The position numbers were made by a program, and so were the translations under genes. Below the pieces are notes generated by a model that saw only the letters and a list, made by a program, of their open reading frames with translations, did no database searches and was not told the DNA's origin. Below, piece after piece: positions 16,238 to 24,622 of a DNA stretch of 64,000 bases. Source of the stretch: SHVZ01 sp041906305 (lineage in GTDB: Bacteria > Pseudomonadota > Alphaproteobacteria > SHVZ01); contig JAYRJL010000007.1 of NCBI GenBank assembly GCA_041906305.1, positions 62,001 to 126,000 on the forward strand, read 5' to 3'. The first letter of the stretch is position 1. Each line of letters opens with the position of its first letter.

Positions 16238-19129
16238 CTACGCCAGCGCCTGCTCCAGCACGCGGGCGATGTGGACGGCCTCGCGGTCGGCACCGTCCGC
16301 GATCTGGTGGCGGCAGGACGTGCCGTCGGCGACGACCAGGGCATCGCCGCCCTTGCGGATCGCCGGCAGCAGGGCCAGCTCGGCCATCTTCATCGAGACC
16401 TCGTAGTGCTTGGCCTCGTAGCCGAAGGCGCCGGCTATGCCGCAGCAGCTGGACTCGATCGGCTGCACGTCGAGGCCGGGGATCTGCTTGAGCAGCGCCA
16501 CGGTCGGCTTGAAGGCGTCGAAGGCCTTCTGGTGGCAATGGCCGTGGACCATCGCCTTCGCCTGCGGCAACGCCTTCAGGTTCAGCTTGGCGCGCCCGGC
16601 TGCCTGCTCGCGCGCCAGGAACTCTTCGAACAGGACCGCCTTGTCGGCCAGGCGCTGCGCCTCGGCGCCCGGAAGCAGCGCTTCGATCTCGTCGCGGAGC
16701 GTGAAGAGGCAGGAAGGCTCTAGGCCGATGATCGGCAGTCCTTCGTCGAGATAGGGGGCCAGCGTGTCGATCAGCCGACGGGCTTCCTTGCGTGCCTCGT
16801 CGACCAGGCCGGCGGCGAGGAAGGTGCGGCCGCAGCAGAGCGGCGGGCCTGATTCCTCGCCGGCGATGACGACCTCGTAGCCGGCGGCTTCGAGCACCGC
16901 GACGGCGGCACGCGCGTTCTCGGGCTCGAACCATCTGTTGAAGGTATCGACCAGCAGCGCCACGCGCGGCTTGCCGGAGGGCGCTCGTGCCTCGCCCCGG
17001 AATGGACGGTTGCTCCAGGCGGGCAGCGAGCGCTTGGCGCTGAATCCGATCCATGTCTCCGACAGCCTGGCCAGGAACGGCAGCTTGTCGCGAAGGGCGA
17101 GGAGACCACGCAGCTTCGACGCGAAGGGGGCGTAGCGCGGCAGGTAGGCGACCAGCCGGTCGAACAGCCGCAGGCCGTGGCGCTTGCGGTAGTGATGCAG
17201 GAACTCGGTCTTCATCCGCGCCATGTCGACGCCGGTCGGACATTCGCGCTTGCAGCCCTTGCAGCCGACGCAGAGGTCCATCGTGTCGTAGACCGCGTCC
17301 GAGGTGAGCGCGTCTGGGCCGAGCTGGCCGGACAGCGCCAAGCGTAGCGTATTGGCACGGCCGCGGGTCAGGTGCTGCTCGTCGCCCGTCGCGCGGTACG
17401 ACGGGCACATGGTGCCGGCGTCAAACTTCCGGCAATGGCCGTTGTTGTTGCACATCTCGACCGCGCCGGCGAAGCCTCCGAGCTCGGGCCACGAGAGGGC
17501 CGGCGTGAAGGGGTGCGGCCGGTAGCGCTGGCTGAAGCGGAAGAGGCTGCGGTCGTCCATCTTCGACGGCCGCACGATCTTGCCGGGGTTCATCAGGCCC
17601 TTCGGATCGAAGAGGTCCTTGATCTCCTCGAAGGCCCCGGTGAGCTTCGGCCCGAAGAACGGTGCGATCCATTCCGAGCGCACGAGCCCGTCGCCGTGCT
17701 CGCCCGAATAGGCGCCCTTGTATTCGCGGACGAAGGATGCAGCTTCCTCGGCGATCGCCCGCATCTTCTTCGGTCCGTCCTCGGTCTTCATGTTGAGGAT
17801 CGGGCGGACATGCAGGCAGCCGACCGAGGCATGCGCGTACCAGGTGCCCTTGGTCCCGTTCTTCTCGAACACTTCGGTCAAGCGCCGCGTGTACTCGGCG
17901 AGGTGCTCCAACGGCACCGCGCAATCCTCGATGAAGCTGACCGGTTTCCCGTCGCCCTTCATCGACATCATGATGTTGAGGCCGGCCTTCCTGACCTCCC
18001 AGGTGTCCTTCTGAAGGTTGGCGTCGGTGATCTCGACGACGCTGCCAGGAAGGCCCAGGTCGCCCATGAGGGCGACGAGATCCCCGAGCTTCCGGAGCTG
18101 CTCGCCCTGGTCGTCCCCGGCGAACTCGACCAGCAGGATCGCGTCGGGTTCGCCCTTCAGGAACAGCGAGACGGTCGAGGCGAAGGCAGGGTTCCGGCGC
18201 GCAAGGTCGATCATCGTGCGGTCGACCAGCTCGACCGCCGCCGGACCCAGCTTGACGATGTGCTGGGTCAGGTCCATCGCCTGGTAGAAGGTCGGGAAGT
18301 GGACGACGCCGAGCGTCTTGTGCTTCGGCAGCGGCGACAGCTTCAGATGCAGCTGGCGCGAATAGGCGAGAGTCCCCTCTGATCCCACCAGCAGATGGGC
18401 GAGGTTGTGGCCCTGCGGCTTGACGGTTTCGAGATTGTAGCCCCCGACCCGACGCAGCAGCTTCGGATAGCGCGCCTCGATCTCGGCAGCTTCGCGCGCG
18501 GCGATGGCGCGCACGCGGCTTGCGATGTCGAGCAGGCGCGGCGAGCCCGACACTTCCGCGAGATTGCCCCCGACCTCGCCGAAATAGGCCTGGGTTCCGT
18601 CGGCGAGCACCGCGTCGATGCCCAGCACGTTGTGGACCATGTTGCCGTAGCGGATCGAGCGCGAGCCGCAGGAGTTGTTGCCGGCCATGCCGCCCAGCGT
18701 CGCCTGCGCGCTGGTCGAGACGTCGACCGGGTACCAGAGGCCGTGCGGGCGCAGATAGGCGTTGAGGTGATCAAGCACGACGCCGGGCTGGACCACGACC
18801 GTCGCCGCTTCCTTGTCGAAGGAGACGACCTTGTTCAGGTTCTTGGCGTTGTCGATGACGACGGCCTCGCCGACGGTCTGGCCGCATTGCGAGGTGCCGG
18901 CGCCGCGCGGGAGGACCGGCGCGCCCTCGTCGATCGCGATCGCAAGCGCGGCCAGGGCGTCGGCCTCGTCGGCCGGCACCACGACGCCGATCGGATCGAT
19001 CTGGTAGATCGAGGCGTCCGTCGCATAGCGGCCGCGGTCGGCCGCCCCGAACATCACGGATCCGCGGATCTCGCGCCGGAGCCGCTCCTGCAGCCTGGTG
19101 CCGCCCGCGACCCCGTTCCCGTCACCCAT
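16238..19129 (-). CDS. FAD/Fe-S D-2-hydroxyacid dehydrogenase (YdiJ/D-2HGDH-like)
   Basis: The product has 963 residues in three parts. Residues 1-520 form an FAD_PCMH-type flavin domain (LPRGAGTSQCGQ, STSAQATLGGMAGNNSCGSR, LLVGSEGTLA) with a FAD-oxidase C-terminal cap. Residues 555-640 hold ferredoxin cysteines, including Cys620, Cys623, Cys626 and Cys630. Residues 690-963 are CCG-type heterodisulfide-like domains (GHCHQKA, IESSCCGIAGAFGYE). This architecture is that of bacterial D-lactate or D-2-hydroxyglutarate dehydrogenases such as E. coli YdiJ. These pass electrons to the quinone pool or another acceptor. It is divergent from a serine/glyoxylate-type aminotransferase, which suggests 2-hydroxyacid/oxoacid metabolism. 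Confidence 0.85.
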   Translation of the reverse strand: MGDGNGVAGGTRLQERLRREIRGSVMFGAADRGRYATDASIYQIDPIGVVVPADEADALAALAIAIDEGAPVLPRGAGTSQCGQTVGEAVVIDNAKNLNKVVSFDKEAATVVVQPGVVLDHLNAYLRPHGLWYPVDVSTSAQATLGGMAGNNSCGSRSIRYGNMVHNVLGIDAVLADGTQAYFGEVGGNLAEVSGSPRLLDIASRVRAIAAREAAEIEARYPKLLRRVGGYNLETVKPQGHNLAHLLVGSEGTLAYSRQLHLKLSPLPKHKTLGVVHFPTFYQAMDLTQHIVKLGPAAVELVDRTMIDLARRNPAFASTVSLFLKGEPDAILLVEFAGDDQGEQLRKLGDLVALMGDLGLPGSVVEITDANLQKDTWEVRKAGLNIMMSMKGDGKPVSFIEDCAVPLEHLAEYTRRLTEVFEKNGTKGTWYAHASVGCLHVRPILNMKTEDGPKKMRAIAEEAASFVREYKGAYSGEHGDGLVRSEWIAPFFGPKLTGAFEEIKDLFDPKGLMNPGKIVRPSKMDDRSLFRFSQRYRPHPFTPALSWPELGGFAGAVEMCNNNGHCRKFDAGTMCPSYRATGDEQHLTRGRANTLRLALSGQLGPDALTSDAVYDTMDLCVGCKGCKRECPTGVDMARMKTEFLHHYRKRHGLRLFDRLVAYLPRYAPFASKLRGLLALRDKLPFLARLSETWIGFSAKRSLPAWSNRPFRGEARAPSGKPRVALLVDTFNRWFEPENARAAVAVLEAAGYEVVIAGEESGPPLCCGRTFLAAGLVDEARKEARRLIDTLAPYLDEGLPIIGLEPSCLFTLRDEIEALLPGAEAQRLADKAVLFEEFLAREQAAGRAKLNLKALPQAKAMVHGHCHQKAFDAFKPTVALLKQIPGLDVQPIESSCCGIAGAFGYEAKHYEVSMKMAELALLPAIRKGGDALVVADGTSCRHQIADGADREAVHIARVLEQALA

Positions 19130-19198
19130 GATGCGCCTTTCTCCTGCGTGCCTGGCACCTTAAGATTACCGCTCACTTCGAGCGAGCGGAACAACGCC

Positions 19199-20410
19199 AT
19201 GGTCAAGCTGAGCAACGCGCCGAGCGGGCGCCATTTCCTGCAGATCCCGGGCCCGACCAACGTGCCCGACCGCGTGCTCCGCGCCATCGACAACGCCACC
19301 ATCGACCACCGGGGTCCGGAGTTCGGGGCGCTGGGCCGCAAGGTGCTGGACGGGATCAAGCCGATCTTCGGCACCAAGTCCGACGTGGTGATCTACCCGG
19401 CCTCCGGGACCGGTGCCTGGGAAGCGGCGCTGGTCAACACGCTTTCGCCCGGCGACCGGGTGCTGATGTTCGAGACCGGCCATTTCGCCTCGCTCTGGCG
19501 CGAGCTCGCCGAGCGGCTCGGCCTCAAGGTCGACTTCGTAGCCGGAGACTGGCGCCAGGGCGTCGACCCCAAGCTGGTCGAGGCGAAGCTTGCCGAGGAC
19601 AAGGGGCAAGCGATCAAGGCGGTCATGGTCGTCCACAACGAGACCTCGACCGGTGTGACGACGCGGGTCGGCGAAGTGCGAAAGGCGATCGACGCGGCGA
19701 AGCACCCGGCGCTCTTCATGGTCGACACGATCTCCTCGCTCGCCTCGATCGACTATCGCCATGACGAGTGGGGCGTCGACGTCACGGTCGCGGGCTCGCA
19801 GAAGGGCCTGATGCTGCCGCCGGGCCTGTCGTTCAACGCGGTCAGCGCCAAGGCGCTCGCCGCCCAGAAGAACGCCCGGCTGCCGCGCAGCTACTGGGAC
19901 TGGGGCGCGATGCTGGGACCGAACAAGACCGGCTACTTCCCCTATACGCCGGCGACCAACCTGCTCTACGGCCTCGCCGAGGCGATCGACATGCTGATGG
20001 AGGAGGGGCTCGCCAACGTCTTCGCGCGCCACGATCGCCATGCCGAGGCGACGCGCCGCGCCGTCCGCGCCTGGGGGCTCGAGATCCTCTGCGTCAATCC
20101 GGCCGAGTATTCGAGTGCGCTGACCGCGGTGCTGATGCCCTCGGGCCACAACGCTGACGAGTTCCGGAAGAAGACGCTGGCCGCCTACGACCTGTCGCTC
20201 GGCGCCGGTCTTTCCAAGGTCGCCGGCAAGGTGTTCCGCATCGGTCACCTCGGCAGCTTCAACGACCTCATGCTGATGGGCACCCTCGCCGGTGTCGAGA
20301 TGGGCCTGAGCCTTGCCGGCGTGCCGCATGCGAAGGGCGGCGTGCAGGCAGCGATGGACTATCTGGTCGGCGGCGCCAAGGCCGAGGCGCCGAAGCGCTC
20401 GGTCGCCTAG
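19199..20410 (+). CDS. Class V aminotransferase, serine-glyoxylate type
   Basis: The product has 403 residues. ATG 19199 is chosen because it gives MVKLSNAPSGRHFLQIPGPT, a full family N terminus; the open frame runs far upstream antisense to the FAD gene and is not coding. Lys202 in VAGSQKGLMLPPG binds pyridoxal phosphate, and VDTISSLASIDYRHDEW contains the cofactor Asp. Known members convert serine plus glyoxylate into hydroxypyruvate and glycine, or alanine plus glyoxylate. This supports growth on C1/C2 compounds or photorespiration-like glyoxylate detoxification, but the exact amino donor cannot be assigned. It overlaps the TetR gene's 3' end by four bases (convergent). Confidence 0.85.
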   Translation: MVKLSNAPSGRHFLQIPGPTNVPDRVLRAIDNATIDHRGPEFGALGRKVLDGIKPIFGTKSDVVIYPASGTGAWEAALVNTLSPGDRVLMFETGHFASLWRELAERLGLKVDFVAGDWRQGVDPKLVEAKLAEDKGQAIKAVMVVHNETSTGVTTRVGEVRKAIDAAKHPALFMVDTISSLASIDYRHDEWGVDVTVAGSQKGLMLPPGLSFNAVSAKALAAQKNARLPRSYWDWGAMLGPNKTGYFPYTPATNLLYGLAEAIDMLMEEGLANVFARHDRHAEATRRAVRAWGLEILCVNPAEYSSALTAVLMPSGHNADEFRKKTLAAYDLSLGAGLSKVAGKVFRIGHLGSFNDLMLMGTLAGVEMGLSLAGVPHAKGGVQAAMDYLVGGAKAEAPKRSVA

Positions 20411-21027
20411 CGCCGTCGCTTCTCAGCCGGCGGCCTGACGCCGGCCGCCTTCAGGAGCGTCGAGGCTGCGGCGCGCGCGATCTCGGCCATGCCGGCGTCG
20501 TTGCGTACCAGCATCTGGATGATGGCGCCGTCGAGAAGCACGCAGAGCTGGCCTGCCAAGCCGTCGGCGTCCTTGGCCTTCGCGGCAATCAGCAGGTCGC
20601 GGAACCAGAGGCGCCGGCGCTCCTTGAAGGCGAGCGCGATCTTCGCCGCGTCATGGTCGGGATCGGCGAGCTCGGTCACCGCGTTGACGAAGGGGCAGCC
20701 GCGCAGCGCGTCGGCGGCGAAGAGCTCTCCGACCTTGTCGTAGGCGCCGAGAATCTGCTCGGCAGGTGGTCGATCGGAATGGGGGATCGGCGTGAAGCGC
20801 CGTTCCAGGTATGCCGTGACCAGCGCATCCTTCGACGGAAAGTAGTTGTAGAGCGTGCGCTTGCTGATGCCGATCTCGGCCGCGACCGTATCGACGCCGA
20901 CGGCGCGGATGCCCTGGCGATAGAAAAGCCGGTCGGTCGTGGACAGGATGCGGTCGCGCATGGCCTCGGAGGCCGCCTCACGCGCCGTTACACCGACCTG
21001 TGCAGTTTTTTCTTGACCCGTTGCCAT
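20407..21027 (-). CDS. TetR/AcrR-family regulator of the adjacent MFS gene
   Basis: The product has 206 residues. The N-terminal helix-turn-helix (about residues 25-70: GVDTVAAEIGISKRTLYNYF) is strongly TetR-like, and the C-terminal ligand domain has a TetR_C_33-like look. Divergent arrangement with the MFS exporter gene and a perfect 20-bp palindrome between them fit the classic model in which the regulator represses both genes until its ligand binds. The ligand is unknown. The start ATG 21025-21027 has only a weak site (AGAGAG). A second, imperfect operator sequence lies inside the first codons of this gene. Confidence 0.9.
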   Translation of the reverse strand: MATGQEKTAQVGVTAREAASEAMRDRILSTTDRLFYRQGIRAVGVDTVAAEIGISKRTLYNYFPSKDALVTAYLERRFTPIPHSDRPPAEQILGAYDKVGELFAADALRGCPFVNAVTELADPDHDAAKIALAFKERRRLWFRDLLIAAKAKDADGLAGQLCVLLDGAIIQMLVRNDAGMAEIARAAASTLLKAAGVRPPAEKRRR

Positions 21028-21062
21028 CGCTCTCTCAAGCTACCTACACAGATCTGTGTAGG
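20989..21062. promoter_or_regulatory. TetR operator: perfect palindrome plus imperfect copy 56 bp away
   Basis: CCTACACAGATCTGTGTAGG at 21043-21062 is a perfect 20-bp palindrome between the divergent TetR and MFS genes. TACACCGACCTGTGCAG at 20989-21005, inside the TetR N-terminal codons, matches 14 of 17 bases at an offset of exactly 56 bp. Two sites at this spacing could allow cooperative binding or autorepression. Confidence 0.6.
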
Positions 21063-21074
21063 CAAGGCCCTCCC

Positions 21075-22295
21075 ATGTCCCGCAAGCTCGTGCTGCTGAT
21101 CCTCGCGACGGTGATCCTTTCGGTGACCGCCGGCCTCCGCCAGAGTTTCGGCCTGTTCATGGCGCCGATGGCGGCGATCGGCATCACCGCCGTCGCCTTC
21201 AGCTTCGCCGCGGCGATGCAGAGCCTGATCTGGGGCCTCTCCCAGCCCCTCATCGGCATGCTCGCCGACCGCTTCGGCACGCGGCCGGTGCTGGCCGGAT
21301 CGTCGCTGATCCTGGCGGCCGGGTTCGTGATCGCGGCAACGGCAGAAGGGGCGCTGGCGCTCAATATCGGCGCCGGCCTGCTGGTCGGCATCGGCGTCGC
21401 CGGCACGGGACTGGGCATCGTCCTCGGCACGGTCTCGCGCGCGGTCGATCCTAAGAAGCGGAGCCAGGCCGTGGGCGCCGTCGCGGCATTGGGTTCGCTC
21501 GGTACGCTGGTGCTGGCGCCGGTCGGCCAGGGGCTGATCGACGGCTTCGGCTGGCGCGAGGCGCTGCTCGTCTTTGCCGGCATCGCCGGGGCGATGATGC
21601 TGCTGGCCCTGCCGATGAAGGAGGACGCGCCGCGCGACGCCGGATCGGCCACCGCCGAGGACAAGCAGCCGCTCGGCGAGGTCCTGCGCATCGCCTTCAC
21701 CCACCCGGGCTATATCGCGATGACCATCGCCTTCTTCGCCTGCGGCTTCCAGTTGATGTTCATCAACGTTCACCTGCCGTCGTACCTGGCCCTCTGCGGC
21801 CTGCCGGCGACGCTCAGCGCCACGGCGCTCGGGCTGATCGGCCTCTGCAACACCTTCGGTACCTACGCCGCCGGCCTGCTCGGCGCCCGCTACAGCCAGA
21901 AGCGGCTGCTGGCGCTGGTCTATCTGCTGAGGACGATCGCGATCGTGGCCTTCATCGCGTTCCCGGTCAGCCCCGCCTCGACGCTCATCTTCGCCGCGGC
22001 GATGGGTTTCCTCTGGCTGACGGTGGCGCCGCTGGTCAGCGGCCTGGTCGGCCGTGTCTTCGGCCTCAAGCATTTCGGTGCGCTCTATGGCTTCGTCTTC
22101 CTGAGCCACCAGGTCGGCTCGTTCTGCGGCGTGATGCTCGGCGGCTTCGTCTTCGACATCACCGGCAACTACGGCGCTGCCTGGATCGGCCTGATCGCGA
22201 TCGGGCTCATCGCCTTCGTCCTGCAGTGGCCGATGGACGACCGCACGCCGGCGGAGCGGGCGGCCGCCGCGCTCCCGGTCGCGAAGCCCGCCTAG
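21075..22295 (+). CDS. MFS transporter, probably efflux or carboxylate type
   Basis: The product has 406 residues and about 12 hydrophobic helices. The start is ATG 21075, just downstream of the TetR palindrome; an upstream in-frame start would put the operator inside the coding region. GMLADRFGTRPVL after the second helix matches the major facilitator signature, and a Lys/Arg-rich loop near residue 135 (VDPKKRSQ) is as expected. FINVHLPSYLALCGLP lies in the second half, a feature I associate with oxalate/formate-like and monocarboxylate MFS families. Control by a neighbouring TetR regulator favours export of a toxic or signal compound. The substrate is unknown. Confidence 0.85.
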   Translation: MSRKLVLLILATVILSVTAGLRQSFGLFMAPMAAIGITAVAFSFAAAMQSLIWGLSQPLIGMLADRFGTRPVLAGSSLILAAGFVIAATAEGALALNIGAGLLVGIGVAGTGLGIVLGTVSRAVDPKKRSQAVGAVAALGSLGTLVLAPVGQGLIDGFGWREALLVFAGIAGAMMLLALPMKEDAPRDAGSATAEDKQPLGEVLRIAFTHPGYIAMTIAFFACGFQLMFINVHLPSYLALCGLPATLSATALGLIGLCNTFGTYAAGLLGARYSQKRLLALVYLLRTIAIVAFIAFPVSPASTLIFAAAMGFLWLTVAPLVSGLVGRVFGLKHFGALYGFVFLSHQVGSFCGVMLGGFVFDITGNYGAAWIGLIAIGLIAFVLQWPMDDRTPAERAAAALPVAKPA

Positions 22296-22789
22296 TCGAC
22301 CTCGGCCATCAGCACCGGGACGAGAAGACCGGCGAGGACCTTCGAGCGCTCGACCTCCTTCTTGCCGTACATGCCCTGCTTGCCGGAAAGCGCCAGCGTG
22401 CCTAGACGCTTGCCGTTGGCCGAGATCGGCGCGTTCAGGATGGCGGTGATGCCGAGCGAGTAGATCAGCTCGTAGTCGAAGTAGGTGCGCTTGATCTCGG
22501 CCTTGTTGGGTGCGGTGAAGACCTGGCCCTTCTCGAGGGTCTTCTGGTTGTGCGACTTCGGATCGATCGGCTTCCGCCCGCCGACCGGGTACTTCTTCGG
22601 GTTCGAGGAGTAGGTGCGGGCGACCTGTTTGTCCTTCTCGACATATTTGAGGACCGTGAACATCGTGAAGTCGCAGGTCTGCTTGGCCAGCTTCTCGACC
22701 GCCTTGTAGACCTTCTTGGTGTCGCCCTTCATGCTGAGCGCCATGATCTGGGTGACGTCGGCAACGGTGATGTCGCGCTTCTTGGCCAT
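22292..22789 (-). CDS. Stand-alone GAF-domain protein at the end of the liv operon
   Basis: The product has 165 residues, nearly all a GAF domain: TMFTVLKYVEKDKQVART, AEIKRTYFDYELIYSLG and LNAPISANGKRLGTLALSG follow the GAF strand order. The short N terminus is basic (MAKKRDITV). GAF domains bind small ligands or redox cofactors and normally sit in sensors; stand-alone forms include methionine-sulfoxide reductase fRMsr, but its CXXC-like cysteine set is not evident. It starts 6 bp after livM on the same strand, so it is very likely cotranscribed with the transporter. Its role with the transporter is unknown. Confidence 0.65.
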   Translation of the reverse strand: MAKKRDITVADVTQIMALSMKGDTKKVYKAVEKLAKQTCDFTMFTVLKYVEKDKQVARTYSSNPKKYPVGGRKPIDPKSHNQKTLEKGQVFTAPNKAEIKRTYFDYELIYSLGITAILNAPISANGKRLGTLALSGKQGMYGKKEVERSKVLAGLLVPVLMAEVD

Positions 22790-22795
22790 GGTCTC

Positions 22796-23740
22796 TTATC
22801 TCACTTTCTCGAGGGCGACGGCCGCCTCAGGCGGCGCGGCGGGGAGGGGCGGTTGCGGGATGCGTTCGGGAACGAGGCCTCTCGCGTAGAAGCGGAGCAC
22901 GACCAGGAGCGCCACCGCGATCAGCAATTCGCGAAGGGCCGCGCCCTGAACGGCGGAGAGGCCCGGCACCAGCGGTATGATGAAGCGGGTAGATTCCAGG
23001 AAGAAGACGACCAGGACGGCACCGACCACGGCGCCGATCGAGTTGCCGAGCCCGCCGGCGAGAAGCGACAGCTTGACGTAGAGGGTGAGCAGCGGCGCGA
23101 ACAGGTCAGGTGCGATGAAGCTGGTGAAGTGGCCGTAGAGCGCGCCGGCAAGCCCGAGCGCCGCGGTGCCGAAGGCGAAGGCCTTGATCTTGAACATCAC
23201 CACGTTCTTGCCGGCGACCTGGACCACCTGCTCGTCGTCGCGGATGCCTCTGAGCACGCGACCGAAAGGCGAGGTCACCAGGCGTTCGACCAAAAAGAAC
23301 AGCACGACGGTGGCGGCGACGACGATGCCGAGGACCTGCAGATTGAAGAGGTGCGGCCCGAGCGCCTGGCGGAAAGGGCCGGGGATGCCGGAGAGACCGT
23401 CGGTGCCGTTGGCGATCCAGAGCTCGTTCGACATGACGACGCGCATCGTCTCGGCGAAGCCGAGCGTGACGATGGCGAGATAGTCGCCCCGGAGCCGCAC
23501 GGTGATCATCGCGACCAGGATCCCGACCAGCGAGGCGGCAACGGTGCCGGCGAGGATGCCGAGCGGGATCGGCCATCCGAGCTTCAGGGTGAGGAGGCCC
23601 GAGGTATAGGCGCCGACGGCGAAGAAGCCGACGAGGCCGAGATTGATCAGGCCGGCCTTTCCCCAGATCACATTCATGCCGAGCGCCATCATCGCGTAGA
23701 TGCCGGCGGTCACGCCCATCGCGACGAGATAGTGTTCCAT
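22796..23740 (-). CDS. livM: Branched-chain amino acid-type ABC permease (LivM)
   Basis: The product has 314 residues with about eight to ten membrane segments. ALGMNVIWGKAGLINLGLVGFFAVGAYT at the start is typical of LivM, as is the cytoplasmic RGIRDDEQVVQVAGKNV loop that contacts the ATPases. The C-terminal tail is rich in Pro/Ala. LivM pairs with LivH in the membrane. The start lies one base after the livH stop. Despite the name, the wider HAAT family carries amides, urea and aromatic acids, and the neighbouring acyl-CoA ligase hints at a carboxylic acid. Confidence 0.9.
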   Translation of the reverse strand: MEHYLVAMGVTAGIYAMMALGMNVIWGKAGLINLGLVGFFAVGAYTSGLLTLKLGWPIPLGILAGTVAASLVGILVAMITVRLRGDYLAIVTLGFAETMRVVMSNELWIANGTDGLSGIPGPFRQALGPHLFNLQVLGIVVAATVVLFFLVERLVTSPFGRVLRGIRDDEQVVQVAGKNVVMFKIKAFAFGTAALGLAGALYGHFTSFIAPDLFAPLLTLYVKLSLLAGGLGNSIGAVVGAVLVVFFLESTRFIIPLVPGLSAVQGAALRELLIAVALLVVLRFYARGLVPERIPQPPLPAAPPEAAVALEKVR

Positions 23741-23741
23741 G

Positions 23742-24602
23742 TCAGTAGGCCCGCTGCCCGAGGATGCCGCGCGGGCGGAAGGTCAGCACCACCAGGATGG
23801 CGATGAAGCCGACGGCGGTGCGGTAGGCCGGCGTCAGCACGAGCAGGCTCAGCTCCTCGCCGACGCCGACCACGAGCGCGCCGACGACGGCGCCCGGGAT
23901 GCTGCCGAGGCCACCGACGACGGCGGCGGCGAAGATCTGAAGGATGGTCTTGAAGCCGATCAGCGGGTCGATGGTGGTGTCGAGGCCGATCAGCATGCCA
24001 CCGAGCCCGGCGAGGCCCATGGCGACGAAGGAGACGAGGCGGGCGACCACGTCGGCGTTGATGCCCTTGATTGCGGCCAGCATCGGGTTGTCGGCGACCG
24101 CGCGCATCGACTTGCCGACCCGGGTGAAGGTCAGGAAGGCGAACAGCGCGCCCATCACGAACACGGCGACGACGAAGTTCTCGACCTGCTGCGGCGAGAT
24201 GCGGATGCCGGAGATGTTCCAGTCGCGGAGGATCGGCAGGTCGTACCCCCTGAGCTGGTTGCCGAAGATTAAGCGGACGATGTTCTCCAGCGCGATCGTG
24301 AGCGCGATCGAGCCGATGGCGGTGGTGATGAAGCCGGCCTTTCGGAAGGGCTTCAGCACGAATTCGTCCGAGATCACGCCGACGAGGCCCGCGACCACGA
24401 AGGCGAAGCCGAGTGCCGCGACCGCCGGCAGGCCGAGCGTGACGTTGGCGACGAAGCCGGCGAAGGCGCCGATCGTCATGTGCGAGGCGAGCGCGAAATT
24501 CGTGAAGCGCAGCACGGCGAAGATCGCCGTCAGCCCGATGGCCGGCACCGCGAGGACGGTGCCGGACATCAGGCCGTTGACGATGAGCTGGAGGACTTCC
24601 AC
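23742..24602 (-). CDS. livH: Branched-chain amino acid-type ABC permease (LivH)
   Basis: The product has 286 residues, beginning with GTG (24600-24602) after AAGGGA at a suitable distance. LIVNGLMSGTVLAVPAIGLT and FTNFALASHMTIGAFAG are LivH signatures, and the sequence SMRAVADNPMLAAIKGIN is the cytoplasmic coupling loop. About eight membrane helices are expected. It is cotranscribed with livK upstream and livM downstream. Confidence 0.9.
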   Translation of the reverse strand: MEVLQLIVNGLMSGTVLAVPAIGLTAIFAVLRFTNFALASHMTIGAFAGFVANVTLGLPAVAALGFAFVVAGLVGVISDEFVLKPFRKAGFITTAIGSIALTIALENIVRLIFGNQLRGYDLPILRDWNISGIRISPQQVENFVVAVFVMGALFAFLTFTRVGKSMRAVADNPMLAAIKGINADVVARLVSFVAMGLAGLGGMLIGLDTTIDPLIGFKTILQIFAAAVVGGLGSIPGAVVGALVVGVGEELSLLVLTPAYRTAVGFIAILVVLTFRPRGILGQRAY

Positions 24603-24622
24603 CCGAGAGTCCCTTGAGCCGA

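Noticed and set aside
18395..19198. Upstream extension of the aminotransferase frame
   Set aside because: It lies antisense to the FAD oxidase gene. The family N terminus begins at 19199.
20988..22109. Minus-strand open frame opposite the MFS gene
   Set aside because: It is charged and low in complexity with no domain. The MFS frame has twelve helices and the expected motifs.
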